This document shows, piece by piece, positions 38,601 through 50,096 of a stretch of 64,000 nucleotides of DNA; position 1 is the first letter of the stretch; each line of letters starts with the position of its first letter. The DNA comes from Rhyzopertha dominica (Eukaryota; Arthropoda; Insecta; Coleoptera; Bostrichidae), in contig QCXZ01000064.1 of assembly GCA_025024175.1 (NCBI GenBank), forward strand, positions 38,833,325 through 38,897,324, in the 5' to 3' direction. Position numbers and translations under genes: made by a program. A model generated the notes under the pieces. It was not told the origin of the DNA. It saw nothing but the letters and a program-made list of their open reading frames with translations, and searched no databases.

Positions 38601-41600
38601 TAGATATGTATGTACGGATCCATATTTAAATAATCAGTGCTGTTTTATGAGGGGTTTTAGCGTGGCACAATCTCTAATGCCCGTTATATAAATAATATTT
38701 GTTTATTTGGCTTTATTTATAGCTAGTATTAGTTATTCAGCATTTCGCCTGAATCAGTATACCTAATATATTTATCCTTAATTTTGATGATGGGTCTGAC
38801 CGAAAAGCGCTCTATTTTTACTACTTCTGTGGTACGTTCGGCTACATTCGGAAATTTAGGCTGCTGTGTTTTGGCTGCTGTTTTCACACCGGTCTACAAA
38901 TTTATATTTTAATATAATTGTATATTTTTTTCTGGCATAATCCCATGCGCCACTTAAAATAGGTAGACTATCTGCGTAACTATTTTGTTTTCGATATTTT
39001 ATCGCAGTGATGACAAGCTATTTAACTTTCTATGAACCAAATCACAGGCCTCTACTTAGAATTGTACGCTTGCTCCTTTTGTCACTAATAGTAAGACAAC
39101 CAAACCTGTAGCAGATGGCTTACGGAAGTATGGTTTTTTTGCCATAACATTGTTTCCATTTTTCTTATTCAGTGTTCACCAGCGTTAATCAATGTTTGAA
39201 CTTTTCGAGTACGCTTCATTTTCTAATTTTTAATGAAACTCCCGTATTTTAAAGAGATTGAATGCGTTCAGAATTCGCTTTTTATTAAGCTATGATTACG
39301 TGTAGAACACGCCGTTTTGTAGATTTTTTTCTGCAAAATTGTTTTCCTAACTTTTTCAATACAAAATTTTGCGAAGTCTTCTGAAGCCCGAGTTAATTTT
39401 TTATTTCGGTATGCTTTTAAGTAAAACCGAGGCGCGCGTCGTCTAAATTTCATAATACCTGAGCCATATGTCAGTGTCAAAGCCAAGCAAAACAATTGTT
39501 TTAATTTCATATTACTCTAGAGTATTTTACACATTATGATTTGGACGAAAAATTTTGCAAAATATAAACGATACTTTACGTCACAATGTCATAGCCAAAA
39601 GTCAGAAAATTTACATACGAGTAAATAATGGTGGGTTTACATAACAATAAAAAAAACATTGAAAAAAACAATGACTTAAGGCACATCATGTATTTAATAA
39701 AAAAACAGAATTTTAAAATACACGATAAGTTAAAACATTGATTTCTGCTGAAGACCCCATAGAAATAAAAATGAAAATTTCATCACGGCAAGAAATAGTC
39801 ATCCTTCGCTAAGTAATTAACAGGATTTGTTTTTTACTGCTGGTAAGTAATAACAGAAATATAGAATTTTTAAGTACGTAGACGAATACTATTTGTATTT
39901 TTTGTACAAAGTTAGAAAACAAATTCTAAAATAAAATAATTAAAATAAACTTGTATACTGCACTAAAAACGCTCTGTATCTAAATGTGAATATATTTTAA
40001 ATAAGTATAGGTATGTGCTTCGAGGTGGTGTAGCACACATTTTTGTATTATATTAACAACACCGGTCTGGCAGTAATGGTTCGTACTGTATACAATGGCG
40101 AAAATTAAAAAAAAATCAGGAATTTACTCAAGCTGTTTAAAGTCATAAACGTTAAGTAGGTAATTATTGATGGCTAAAAAAAGAAAATAGAACAATATTT
40201 AAGACTTACTGAAAAACGATTAGGTCAGGTTTCCATATTTCGTAACGGTATACTTGTAAGTGACTAACATTACCATATTTCTCGGGCTGCCATTGTAGCT
40301 TCTCATCTTTCCAGTCCTGAAACTTTCTATATGTAGACTTTTTCATTATTGTTTTGATTACTTACAATTTCAAGGTTTCCTCTAACTTCCATTTGGCATT
40401 TGTACATGTCCTAAAACAAGATATATACGTGATACTTCCAATAATTAATTCAGAAAGTCAGAAAGTATTATTAAAAATGATAAACTTTAGACAGAAATGG
40501 AAAGTAACTGAAGGTAACTGAACATTTATTACATCCATCTGGCCGATGAAATAGAATAATGGCAGACTAATTCCGTTGAGAGTGTTTTGAAACTTCCTCT
40601 TTTATTTCCATTGGTTCTAAAATCCAATTTCTACTAAAGTAAATCTTCATAAGCTATTCTACAACTTCTTGATTGCAGATATTTATACTTATTTACATAC
40701 AAATGATATGAAGTGAGAAACGAAACGAAGTGACACAACTGTGTAATTGTCTTCATGGGCCACTGGTCGAACCATTGGGTCATAGTAACTCAGTAGGTCA
40801 AGTCTAAGTCTCTCGTATTCGGTGTAATTCTCCCTAGCTTCCTAAAATACAAATTCTTGTGCCATGGATATATTATTTTTATTTAATACTTGCAGTAGCG
40901 TTGATGGGTATTTCATTTGGACAGTCATAGTAGAATTTTGCCTCTACACCCTCCCAAGTACTGAAACTGAACCATTTAATAGCAAGTGGATCGGGATCCT
41001 TCCACAAGATAAAGGCTAGTTCTTCTCCTTCTCTGCCTACTTCGACGAATCCATCTAAGATGAAATACCGGATAGTTTGTCACAACTCCAATAAAGACAA
41101 TGCATTGGACCTCACATTTTATTGATAAAAACAAGAAAAAATTATGACAACGCCTTCTTTTGTTCTGCTTAGGTTGATACAGTGGTTTACTCACCTTTGG
41201 ATATATGTATCCAAAATGATTTTACATCCAACGCCGACAGAACTCCCTTAATCGATTTGGTACTCATCACTTTCATCTTCTGCGCCCTTCTGATATCACA
41301 GAACGTGTTTCCCCCAGCCCCCAAGACAATCTCGTAAGCAGAATCGGACTTTTCGAGTACATTAGATGGCGCAAGTAGAATGTGCGCATCGCTCTTTGCC
41401 AGCACCGAAAAATGTAGATCCAACACCAGCGAATTGTTTGTTGGTGAAAGTTTTTGGTTTATTTTAAAAAAGTCTTTGTATTGCGAGGTATGCCTTGCGT
41501 AGTATACTTCGCATTTGGAGAAATCTGAAAAAGATTGAAGATTTTTCTATTGAGTGCGAATGGACCGGTACAGATGTAGTTGTCCCACGGTATTTAATTC

Positions 41601-44515
41601 ATTCCAAGAAAATAATTTAAGGTCTAATTGTTTTTAACTCGTGTAGTATATAGGGATTTGCAGAAAGGAAGAATAATAACTTGTTTTCGTGCTGATACCT
41701 AACGATGACAATATTGTAAGTCCAGCTAAATCGGTAGATTCGTCAATTTTCCATGAAAACTTGCATTATAGAAGATTAAAAGTAAGCTCATTCTGATGCG
41801 CTGAGCTAACGTGTCATTGGAAAGTAGGATGTTAACTATTTCTCTTGCTGATGTTTAACTTTATATATGTACATTTATTATAACTACTCATGCTTATAGG
41901 AAACTAATAGTAGTGTTTCCTAGCCGCTGCCTTTAATATCGTGCAGCGAAGTAAGTTGTGAGCCAACAAGAAAAGGAAGTATTTGAACAATTAATCCCAA
42001 TTGAGAAAAGCACTGTCTAATGCTTGGATGTTCAGCCTGCTGATAACGTGACCCACCAGATAATGGATAAGATAAGTAAAAAAATACAAGAACAAGAGCT
42101 AAAAATAAAAAAAAAGTTGGAGAAAAAAATGACGGTTGCTCATAAAGATAACGAAATGCTTCTGGTTAAATAAATTTCAGAATTTCAACATAACAACTTT
42201 TGGACGTATCAAGAATAATTAGGATATTACACATATTATCACATACTACATATGTGATTCTTAAGGGATGGGAATTTTCCATCCATAGTATGGAAGATAT
42301 TGATTAAATAAAAAAATACTTCTTCGACATTTTGAGCTATGTATGTTTTATTGGTTTAGTAATAACTAGCTGATTCAAATATTTCGGGATAACTATCCCT
42401 TCTTTACGTCCACTCGTTGAAACTTAGGCTTTATATCTTATTTTTATATATTTTGTATCTCCTTTTCTTGATGTATTTTCCCTTCATAGAAGCTTATGCA
42501 TGTATCTTTCAATGGCACATCTCAACGTGAGTTCCTTCCTAAACGGATTTGCTTCGTTTTCCGATCTGTTGCAATAAGGTGAATATAATGTTTTTTTGCT
42601 TAACTGATAGCTGTTAGTGGCTATACGTTTGATAGATGTGGCAACAAGGTAGAGCCGGAGGGGTATGCTTGTATTGTAGGAATATCATCTCGTGATTTAA
42701 AGTTCGTCAAACTTTCGAATAAAAAATCAACATTTTTCTCTTGTAGGTCGCCATGAACAAATTTCAAACTGCAACCCATAGCTAGTGCCGTAGCACTATT
42801 TAGGAGAACTTTGGTGCAGATAATGCATTAAAAATTATAATTCTGGTTCGTGAATTCTAGATGTATAATTTTCATCATACTTCCTATTTTTTGTAGCTAG
42901 CATGGGTTGATTACTTGTAGAAGAATCAGTTAACCTAACTTTTTTTGAGGTGATTTCGTTTGCAATACTCTCACTATTTTTTTGCTCCGATTTTCGAGAT
43001 TAGTAAGAGCGAGCAAGGGTTATTGGTTACTTTTCTAAAATTCGTAGAAGCATTAATTTTTATTGATTCATTATTTTCTTGAATGTTACGAAAAAACACG
43101 TAAGGTTTGAGGAACCTTACTCATCAATGATCTTCACAGAACCCTAGGGTTGATGACATAGAGTAATAATTGTTTCGTGAAAAAAAATTGTAATGTTTCA
43201 AACACATTAAGCAAAAGAGTATAGGGGAAGGTAGTTTGAAAAGGCTACCAATCAGAAATTATGTTGAATACTGACTATATAAGTATTTAATTGATAGCAA
43301 TGACATACAGAATCTAGTATAAACTTAAAAACAAAACGTACGTAGAATTACTTACAGTCAGCAACTCTTATGAACGTGTTAAGCTCAAAGCTCGAGGGTT
43401 GGGATGAGTAACATGTAGGTAAAATAGATGAAATTAGACTTCCCTTTATACTTGAAAATTTAAAATAGTAAAAGGGTTCATGTTACACTTTATTTGAAAG
43501 TCACGTTCTTTTTGTACATAATGGCGTTTGGTAAATTCAATCAGATTACCAAGTGCGTGGCGTCACAATTTTTATGAAAATGACAATGAACTCCTTCATT
43601 TTTCGAAAAATGTTATATTATTATTATACACAAGGTGAGCCAGAGAGGTCAAACGGGGCTCATGTACGGACATTGTATGATATAAGCATGTTCTTCGCGT
43701 TAAAGTTGCTTAATTGGTATTTTAGAATGACTGGAGAACAACAACTTCTAAGAGCGCACTACAAATGCATGTATGAAAACAAACATTGTTTTTCAATTGA
43801 TTTTGTCAAAATGATAATGCAATATCAGCATGTCACTGCTAATAATATCTTTTTCAAGCAATAATTAAAAATTTTATGAATTCTTCAAAACCACTGCACT
43901 ATGTGGTGTAGGTTTAAAATACGAATAAACAATTGATCCAGTTCAGTAATACGTGTTTTATTTCAATGAATGCTCAATCTAACTTCCGCTACTAACAGAA
44001 GTAAGAATGTCTATTAAATATTAAAAAAATAACATCTGAAATGCTACAGGAAATTAAACAACTTTTTCTTTTAGGTCGGATTATAATTCTCGGATCCCTT
44101 TATCATTGTAAATATTTCATATGTGGCGATGAGATATACATAAGTATGTCAAAACTACTATATTTATACATGTTTCTAGCTTTTAAATTTGTAAATTTGC
44201 AGTCAAGCATTATTTTGAATTTTGAAAGGACACATGCTATATAAAATGCAATCAAGTCCACAAAACGTCGTTTCGTGATACTCTGTTTTTAAAGTGCGCT
44301 CAAGCAGTTGTCTAATTGCTCCTAAAGTTGGGCATAAATGAAAAAGGGTTGTCTTATTTTCCTCCATTATGTAGGTAGGTTGGTACTTTAAATACTTTAC
44401 TAAAAACGCAGTTTATTATTTTTATTAACTTACCTGTTCTGTTACCGGTATACACTTTACCGAATGACACATTAAGTGTGATTAGTAAAACTACATAAAA
44501 CACAAACATACACAT
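27509..44515 (-). CDS. Methyltransf_FA domain fused to nicotinic-type Cys-loop receptor (11 exons, 580 aa)
   Basis: Predicted cell-surface pentameric ligand-gated channel subunit. Minus-strand exons: 44515-44434, 41524-41195, 41054-40894, 40841-40701, 40410-40366, 40316-40210, 28597-28372, 28314-28143, 28090-27938, 27889-27723 and 27667-27509. Phase is kept throughout if intron 3 is GC-AG. Residues 1-19 are a signal peptide. Residues 28-185 form a farnesoic acid O-methyltransferase-like domain (SDAHILLAPSN, YEIVLGAGGNT, FVEVGREGEE), a name that does not prove methyltransferase activity. Residues 200-420 form the ligand-binding domain (LLSYYDPMVRPV, WKDEKLQWQPEKYG, IWKPDLIVF). The Cys-loop is Cys325-Cys340. 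Four membrane segments follow (about 413-436, 440-458, 476-495 and 553-578) with a short M3-M4 loop. The 45- and 107-nt exons mirror the conserved 45/110-nt exons of nAChR genes. There is no vicinal Cys pair, so it is a non-alpha type. Ligand and ion selectivity are unknown. Confidence 0.88.
28940..29160. other. Intronic open frame, unassigned
   Basis: A 69-codon minus-strand frame lies in the large intron of the receptor gene. It has a basic stretch but no motif I recognise. It is more likely a repeat relic than an exon, since the flanking exons join in phase without it. Confidence 0.2.
29575..29615. repeat. (AAT)n microsatellite
   Basis: About 13 uninterrupted AAT units in the large intron of the receptor gene. 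Confidence 0.85.
29970..30760 (+). mobile_element. Penelope-like element 3' part with GIY-YIG-type domain
   Basis: The open frame 29993-30475 (160 codons) shows the linker and nuclease region of Penelope-like retroelements: a KIWYHLRFIGQ block, NIAFSTVG, RFINNKDN, then SGLYSF with YIVQTGR and NEHL. These correspond to the GIY, YIG-QTGR and EHL motifs of the GIY-YIG endonuclease. GLY replaces GIY and YIV replaces YIG, so activity is doubtful. The reverse transcriptase is absent. Downstream, a GACGATGGCTTATTAGCTGA hairpin near 30695 resembles the 3' region of such elements. It is antisense to the receptor gene, in intron 6. Confidence 0.6.
31640..32598 (-). repeat. Left-arm tandem array, ~155-bp unit
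   Basis: About six units on the minus strand, each with the TTGCAAAGCATGCCTTGG block and a TAATATTCAACC block, as seen in the right arm. The unit nearest the centre is shortened (about 32570). Confidence 0.85.
32598..38590 (+). repeat. Right-arm tandem array, 155/156-bp unit
   Basis: About 38 head-to-tail units. The consensus contains GGCATGCTTTGCAAAAAATC, then TTTCATTGGATTCGTATGTG, then TTTAATATTCAACCCTG. Units of 156 bp are a multiple of three and keep a 52-codon frame open across neighbours (up to 385 codons at 37442-38599). Units of 155 bp lose one T in a T-run and shift the frame. The peptide is shared by all units and resembles no known protein, so I treat it as a by-product of the repeat. 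Confidence 0.9.
38903..40209. other. Intron 6 remainder, nothing recognised
   Basis: AT-rich intronic sequence between the palindromic element and exon 6 of the receptor gene. Confidence 0.4.
41525..44433. other. Intron 1 of receptor fusion gene
   Basis: A 2.9-kb intron with no recognisable gene. A 103-codon plus-strand frame at 43553-43864 has no known motif. Confidence 0.4.
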
Positions 44516-45596
44516 TGTGGTGATATTAATAAAATGCGCACATTACCAGCTAAGAAGTTTTATCTGCATTTGTAGATAATGATTTCCTTCTACCCACAAC
44601 CTATTTTAACAGTGCGTTTGAATTTACGATGGTTAGCTAGATTTATTCGTTTATTACCTAGCAACGGTGTATCCCATAATTTCTATCCATCAGATGATAT
44701 ATGTATATAAACAATGATCAGGAGAATAGATAAATCTTCATGTTAGGAATCGGTGGTAGGCTGGTAGGTCTTTGCATACGTGTTTTAGGTCTTTCATGTA
44801 GAATACATTATGATTATGTTATACCCCTATATAAAAAGCGATTTAAAAAAGAAGTGGTCTTTTTTATTTCATATGTAATGTTGAGTTTCACCAGTATTAC
44901 CGGTACTAGAAGCGTTTTCGCCGAGTTTCTTTTTTGTAATTATTGCTTTGTTTATATTGCTTATATTACGTGGCCTGTTAGCCTGTTACGTACAATTACT
45001 CTAATGTGCTAATTTATTTTGAGCGGACGGTGGTAAATGTATTTCGCCTAACAATAAATAGGTATCATTATCTGTTTTTCTCTTTTGCTTTCAGCATTTT
45101 TGCCAGTTTGCAACCAATGTTCTGTTAGGGAGAACTTTATCTAATGTAGGCCAAAAAATCTGCCTAACGATGCGACAGGTTTACAATATAGATGCTTTTT
45201 GCATACTATTGCTTAGACCCCTAGATATTCCTGGCTGGTCTAAATACTTCAAGAATGTATTACTAACAACTTCCGTGATTGATATTACTATTGGTACTAT
45301 AACTAGCAAATGGCATATACGGATGCTGTCAAGTCTGTATCCCTTAGGATTATTATGTTTTCAGAAAAGCGCTGTCGCTAATTAAATACTGGCAAAACAA
45401 TTAATTAATTTAATTANTTAGCGGCAGGGTTTTTCTGAAACACATCTAATTGATGGACGCTGAAAGCATTCACCACCCTCTGTATCTTTATTATCTATAT
45501 TGAGCAGATACCATAGTGATTGAGGGCTATATAGTATGATAATGGAATAAATGTGTTTCCTTGGTATATACCCCTAACAGTTATTCACCAAGTTAC

Positions 45597-45610
45597 TATT
45601 ATTATTATTG

Positions 45611-45646
<36 letters not shown>

Positions 45647-45652
45647 TTATTT
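45597..45652. repeat. (ATT)n microsatellite
   Basis: Imperfect ATT/TTA repeat of about 18 units. Confidence 0.85.
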
Positions 45653-45779
45653 ATTTGTGGTATAATGAAAATAGCACACAGCATATTACCCAATATTAGC
45701 ACAACCAATCAATAACCTTTTATAAATCAATCAAGGATGATTAAATCATTGTCCATCTGCTAGTCACATGCTGTTTTTA

Positions 45780-46110
45780 TTGATACACCTAACAGCGGAT
45801 CAAATTCAAGTAAAGTGTGTTTAAAAATGATAAAGAGCAGTTTACAAAACGATAGTAATCTGAAGCGTGATAGATACTTCGTCAGAATCGTTATATCATC
45901 AACGAATAAAGCAATCTGTGCATGCGGTGTCCTTTAAACTAGTTGTAAAAAATACAGAATCTTATCCTTAAGTGTGCGAAGATAGTAAACAATACATCTA
46001 CGTGGTTCAATTATTTCAATCGAAATTGGTGAATGAATCAGTGAACAATAACTTCGATTAAATTAAACACTGGCAGTCATCTGTTTCCAACACAAAGTAT
46101 TAGAGATGGA
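45780..46110. repeat. Gypsy-related remnant, second copy
   Basis: Shares order and sequence blocks with 24590-24960, for example AAAACGATAGTAATCTGAAG and AATAAAGCAATCT. That region lies beside the gypsy RT relic, so both are likely decayed parts of the same element family. Confidence 0.5.
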
Positions 46111-46320
46111 GATATGATAGGCCTATAGATTTTCGTATTCTATTTGGTATGTTCAAATAAATATTTCTTTAATCAAAATTTGGCGTCGAAGTGCAGTTTA
46201 TTTACAGAACAATGCTGCCCTACGTATTCGGATGTAAAATATGTAATATAAATAATCAAAAGTCGTAATAATCGCAACGGACAAACATTTTATGCAGACA
46301 TAAAATTTTGTTTAAAGCTA

Positions 46321-46654
46321 TCATCGGCGTTCATGATCAAATTCTGACCATTCCTTGTTTGAGTCGTTCGCGTTTCGTAGTCGGAGTTGGCAGAAGTTCC
46401 GCCAAATGAAATTTTGAAAACCCACAAAAATAACTGAAATCCCTAAAAATAACACGAATGTTGATTAATAAGAAAGTATCGGGGAAATAAAGTTATATTT
46501 GAAACTTACAATTATATTCAAATAAAATATATTCATATTTGTATATTTCTAAAGATAATTCTGCAATAATTGCTTCATCTTCCTCCGTATAGTCATAGAC
46601 GTTTTCGGAATTAAATGATTGCAGCATTCTTTCTGTCGATTTTTTTGAAGCCAT
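46321..46654 (-). CDS. Possible small two-exon gene, 88 aa
   Basis: Minus strand. Exon 46654-46510 starts MASKKSTERMLQSFNSENVY, is rich in Glu, Asp and Tyr, and ends at a consensus GTAAGT. A 67-bp intron ends TTTTTAG. The second exon, 46442-46321, continues in phase to a TGA. The upstream context of the ATG is unremarkable and I recognise no domain. The strong splice signals and matching phase support it, but short frames like this also arise by chance, and it may be a transposon fragment. Confidence 0.3.
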
Positions 46655-47036
46655 AGACAATAGACATGCATTTGGTCTGCATTATGGCGTCCGTGCTTCA
46701 AATGCCAAACGATTCCACGCTTACTGCTTTTATATCGGATGCAAGACTTTTTTTACACTTTGCTCTTGGTTGAAGAGTCTGATTTAAAGTATGATCCAAC
46801 AATAAGAATAGTTATTAACAATATTAAAATTACACATAGACGTAATATTGTTATTATTATGCTTGAGAACTGAAATCTTTGAAGACACCGTCATTGGGGA
46901 CCTCTGTCTGTTTTTAAACGCCCACAGCATGATGGGCTACCATGCAGGTTTCCCGCAGAAACGGGTGGATAATACCGTTAAATCCCACTAGAAGGCAGGG
47001 TGTCATTCACATTATAATAACGTTTTTTCTTCATAT

Positions 47037-47449
47037 ATAAGTAATTAACATGAGCATATGTGATATTTTCTTGGGATTTGCAGGCATAAGATGAAATGAA
47101 AAAGTATTGGCCTTGACCGAGATTTGAACTCGGGTCTTTTGAATACTAGTCAAATGCTCTATCACTGAGCTATCAGGGCCCTATTCAAAATCGAGGTCAA
47201 GGCGGCATATATACATCACAGTCAACATGTAACGCTGGTGAACGCCATCCGATTTTGAATAGGGCCCTGATAGCTCAGTGATAGAGCGTTTGACTAGTAT
47301 TCAAAAGACCCGAGTTCAAATCTCGGTCAAGGCCAATACTTTTTCATTTCATCTTATGCCTGCAAATCCCAAGAAAATATCACATATGCTCATTTTAATG
47401 AATTCAGGCGATAATTGATTATCTTTCATAATAAGTAATTAACTACACG
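47037..47449. mobile_element. Palindromic tRNA-derived SINE-like element with 13-bp target duplication
   Basis: Arms of 144 nt (47050-47193 and 47250-47393) are inverted copies with a 56-nt loop. Each arm contains a complete tRNA-like sequence, on the minus strand at 47109-47181 and the plus strand at 47262-47334. Each has an A box (TAGCTCAGTGATAGAGC), a 7-nt anticodon loop CTAGTAT (anticodon AGT, Thr type) and a B box (GAGTTCAAATCTCGG). A tail of about 40 nt follows. ATAAGTAATTAAC flanks both sides (37-49 and 437-449 of this kb), a 13-bp direct repeat typical of LINE-driven insertion. A related element is at 59681-59913. Confidence 0.7.
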
Positions 47450-49400
47450 GAAATACGTACAAACACTGTGCTGCTTAGAAATCACTTGAGTACTGATTCA
47501 CTAGTCATTTTAGTTTGTCAGTTCTTAAAATTATTTAATATTTACATTTTTTAAACAAATTGCAAGTAGATACCACATTTCATTAAATCGACAGCCGAGG
47601 AAAGTCGGTTCCGACAATATTTAAAATACTTTTTTTACATACAATCTTTCAAGGAGCTCTGTTTTTCATAAAAACCAAATATGACACTGAAGCCATCTTG
47701 GATTTTAAGAAAAATCCTTATCTAAAAACGTTCATATTTTTATTTTTTGTTTTTTTTACTTTGGTTGTTTCATGTAAAAATCCATGGAGTTTGTATATTT
47801 GATACACCGGTAAGTTGACGTGAACGCGTCCTTCTTAACCACGTGGTAAAAAGAAAGTTAGCTTTGAGTTAAAATACATATGACATCAAAAATAATTTTA
47901 TTTCACTCAATCCTTTTTCACTGGGCTTTTCCATTGGCCTCAAACGCTCATTGGACAACAGGCAATGTAGAATTCCGTATTTACTAACCGTACCAGGCTA
48001 CTTCGTAGTCCGTAAAGACGAATTATCGATTTTCACCTAATGAGCGGGCAATCAGCATTGTAGATCTCTGTATTTACAGACAGTATCAACTTGCGCCGCA
48101 GTTTGTGAAGCCACCGCTAAAAGACTCATCGCCGATTTTCACATAATGACCCCAAACTGCGGCATAAGTCGTGTCCACATTAAAACATATAAAGGACATT
48201 TTTTTATTACCGGCTTAATGCGTTTAGAAGGTAGGATGGGATGAGGTTTCAAACCTGCAGAAAAGTTTGCAGATTGAAACACTCATATCTTTAAACAACA
48301 TGCAGAGAGCGGCTTTCAAACGAGATATGTTATGATTCCAGTTTTTTTTTAATTTTAAGTTGGTAGCGACTGTGGCGCGATTTTAANTTTTGCTTAAGAA
48401 TATTTTCACTATTCATAGTAACGCGCAAACTAATTTTAAAGAACAATATCAATGTACTATTTTAGATATAAAGATTTATATTTTCAATTATAAAACAACA
48501 ACATGAGAAGTTTTAATTTANATTGAATAAAAAAGAACATCTTATAGGTCATATTAGATCAGGTCAGGTCCATTGCTGGCAATACACTGTCAAAACGTAT
48601 TTTGAAAATCTTCATGATTCAAGAATAATTTGTGGCACATTGGCTATAATAAGTGCAGTTGCAACCACATATCTGCGCCCGCAATAAGTCACGGCGCGTG
48701 ATAAATCAAACAAATCTTCCACATTTTTTTCATCATGGGCCTTTTCACATTTCGGGAATTGTAATCTTTATGCAGACATCACCTACAGTGGTTAAAAACG
48801 TATATAGATTAATGATTATAGTTCGGCTCTCAATTTTTGCGATTTTTGCAATTGAAATTTGATTGCTTTAATTTGATTTTGGACGTGACGTAATCTTGTG
48901 CAAGACAATAACAAGCATGCATTGTGTTGTGTACAGGATGACGTAATATTACCCCGCTAGCAAATATACATATATTTTCTCAGTATGAAATTGACTTATT
49001 TAAAAAATAAACCTACTCAGCATAGCTGAACCCATATTTTCATTTTTGATTAAAAAAATATTAGGGCCATCATTGGAGAGACCAGGACTTAGACAGCGAA
49101 CTCGACAAGAAATATTTGAAACTCTCAAGATGCAGATGAATAACACCTTACATGATCAAATCTATACATTGAGAAATGTTTGAAAAAAGCAGATTCTTTT
49201 GTTATATTACGAGTTTCGCAAAAGATTTTGTGCACCCTCCATAGAAATGGAAAAATACTGAATATATGAAAAAATGCTTTCAAAAAAATGAGCCCTCGTT
49301 AAACATTTCCACAATGGTTTTATAATAAAGTAGTGAAAAAATACTAAACAATTGTAAAGATATAAGTGATAAGTAACAATTCAACTAATAAAGTAGCAGT
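47450..49400. other. Intergenic, nothing recognised
   Basis: AT-rich sequence. A 69-codon frame at 48653-48862 shows no motif. Confidence 0.4.
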
Positions 49401-49404
49401 TTGA

Positions 49405-50096
49405 ATGGAAGCTACGATTAGATCCACAACTTACCTGGCATTCTCACATTGACTACGTTACTTCCAAGACCGCCAAAAATATATTTCTTTTGAAATCTCT
49501 TCGCGATATAATCTCAGATAAAATCCTATTGAATGTGTATTTTGCTTACATACATGCTAGGTTAACTTATGGAATATTAGTCTGGGGGCATTCTCCTGCA
49601 TCTGATCGCTTATTCAAATTGCAGCGAAGAGCTGTCAGAGTAATTGCAAATTTGGATTATCAGGCAGATTGCAGAAAATCTTTTCAAAAGTTTAAAATTT
49701 TAACATTGCCTAGCTGTTACATACTATCTTGTCTATTATTTGTTAAAACTCACTTAGGTTCTTATACTACTCGTGGTGAATCACATATGCTTAATTTAAG
49801 GGGAAATCAAAATTTAAATGTTAACTTCCATCGTTTGNAAAGAAGCCGAAGCAGTGTTTCTTACTGGGGTCCCAAACTGTTTAATAAATTACCTGCACAA
49901 ATTCAAAGCTTAGATTTAACAGTTTTTAAGAAAAAAGTTAAGTCATATCTACTTTGTAAAAATTTCTACTCCTTGGAGGAATTTTTAAATACTTCTTATT
50001 TATTATAATATCTTGTTTTAGTTTAGTTTATCTTTTATATAACGCTGTATTTTGACGTGTGTTAACACTGTAACTGTGAATCAACACAAATATATA

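Larger units (their letters stand above)
31336..38902. mobile_element. Foldback-like giant palindromic element, 7549 bp, with 9-bp target duplication
   Basis: The element runs 31345-38893. The ends ACCGGTGTGAAAACAGC are inverted, and the flanks CTACAAATT at 31336-31344 and 38894-38902 are a perfect 9-bp direct repeat. The outer ~300 bp of each arm (31345-31640 and 38590-38893) is unique and nearly identical. Inward, both arms are made of a 155/156-bp tandem unit: about 6 units in the left arm and about 38 in the right arm, in opposite orientation, meeting near 32598. Long inverted repeats built of tandem units plus a 9-bp duplication are the hallmark of Drosophila Foldback elements; MULEs also make 9-bp duplications. 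No transposase is encoded. It lies in intron 6 of the receptor fusion gene. Ns near 32620-32770 leave the centre uncertain. Confidence 0.85.

Noticed and set aside
44740..45012. 90-codon plus-strand frame with hydrophobic segments
   Set aside because: Hydrophobicity is expected from AT-rich DNA; no conserved motif or supporting exon.
47109..47334. Two functional tRNA-Thr genes
   Set aside because: They are mirror images inside a palindrome flanked by a target duplication and have a diverged copy at 59.8 kb, so a tRNA-derived SINE is more likely.
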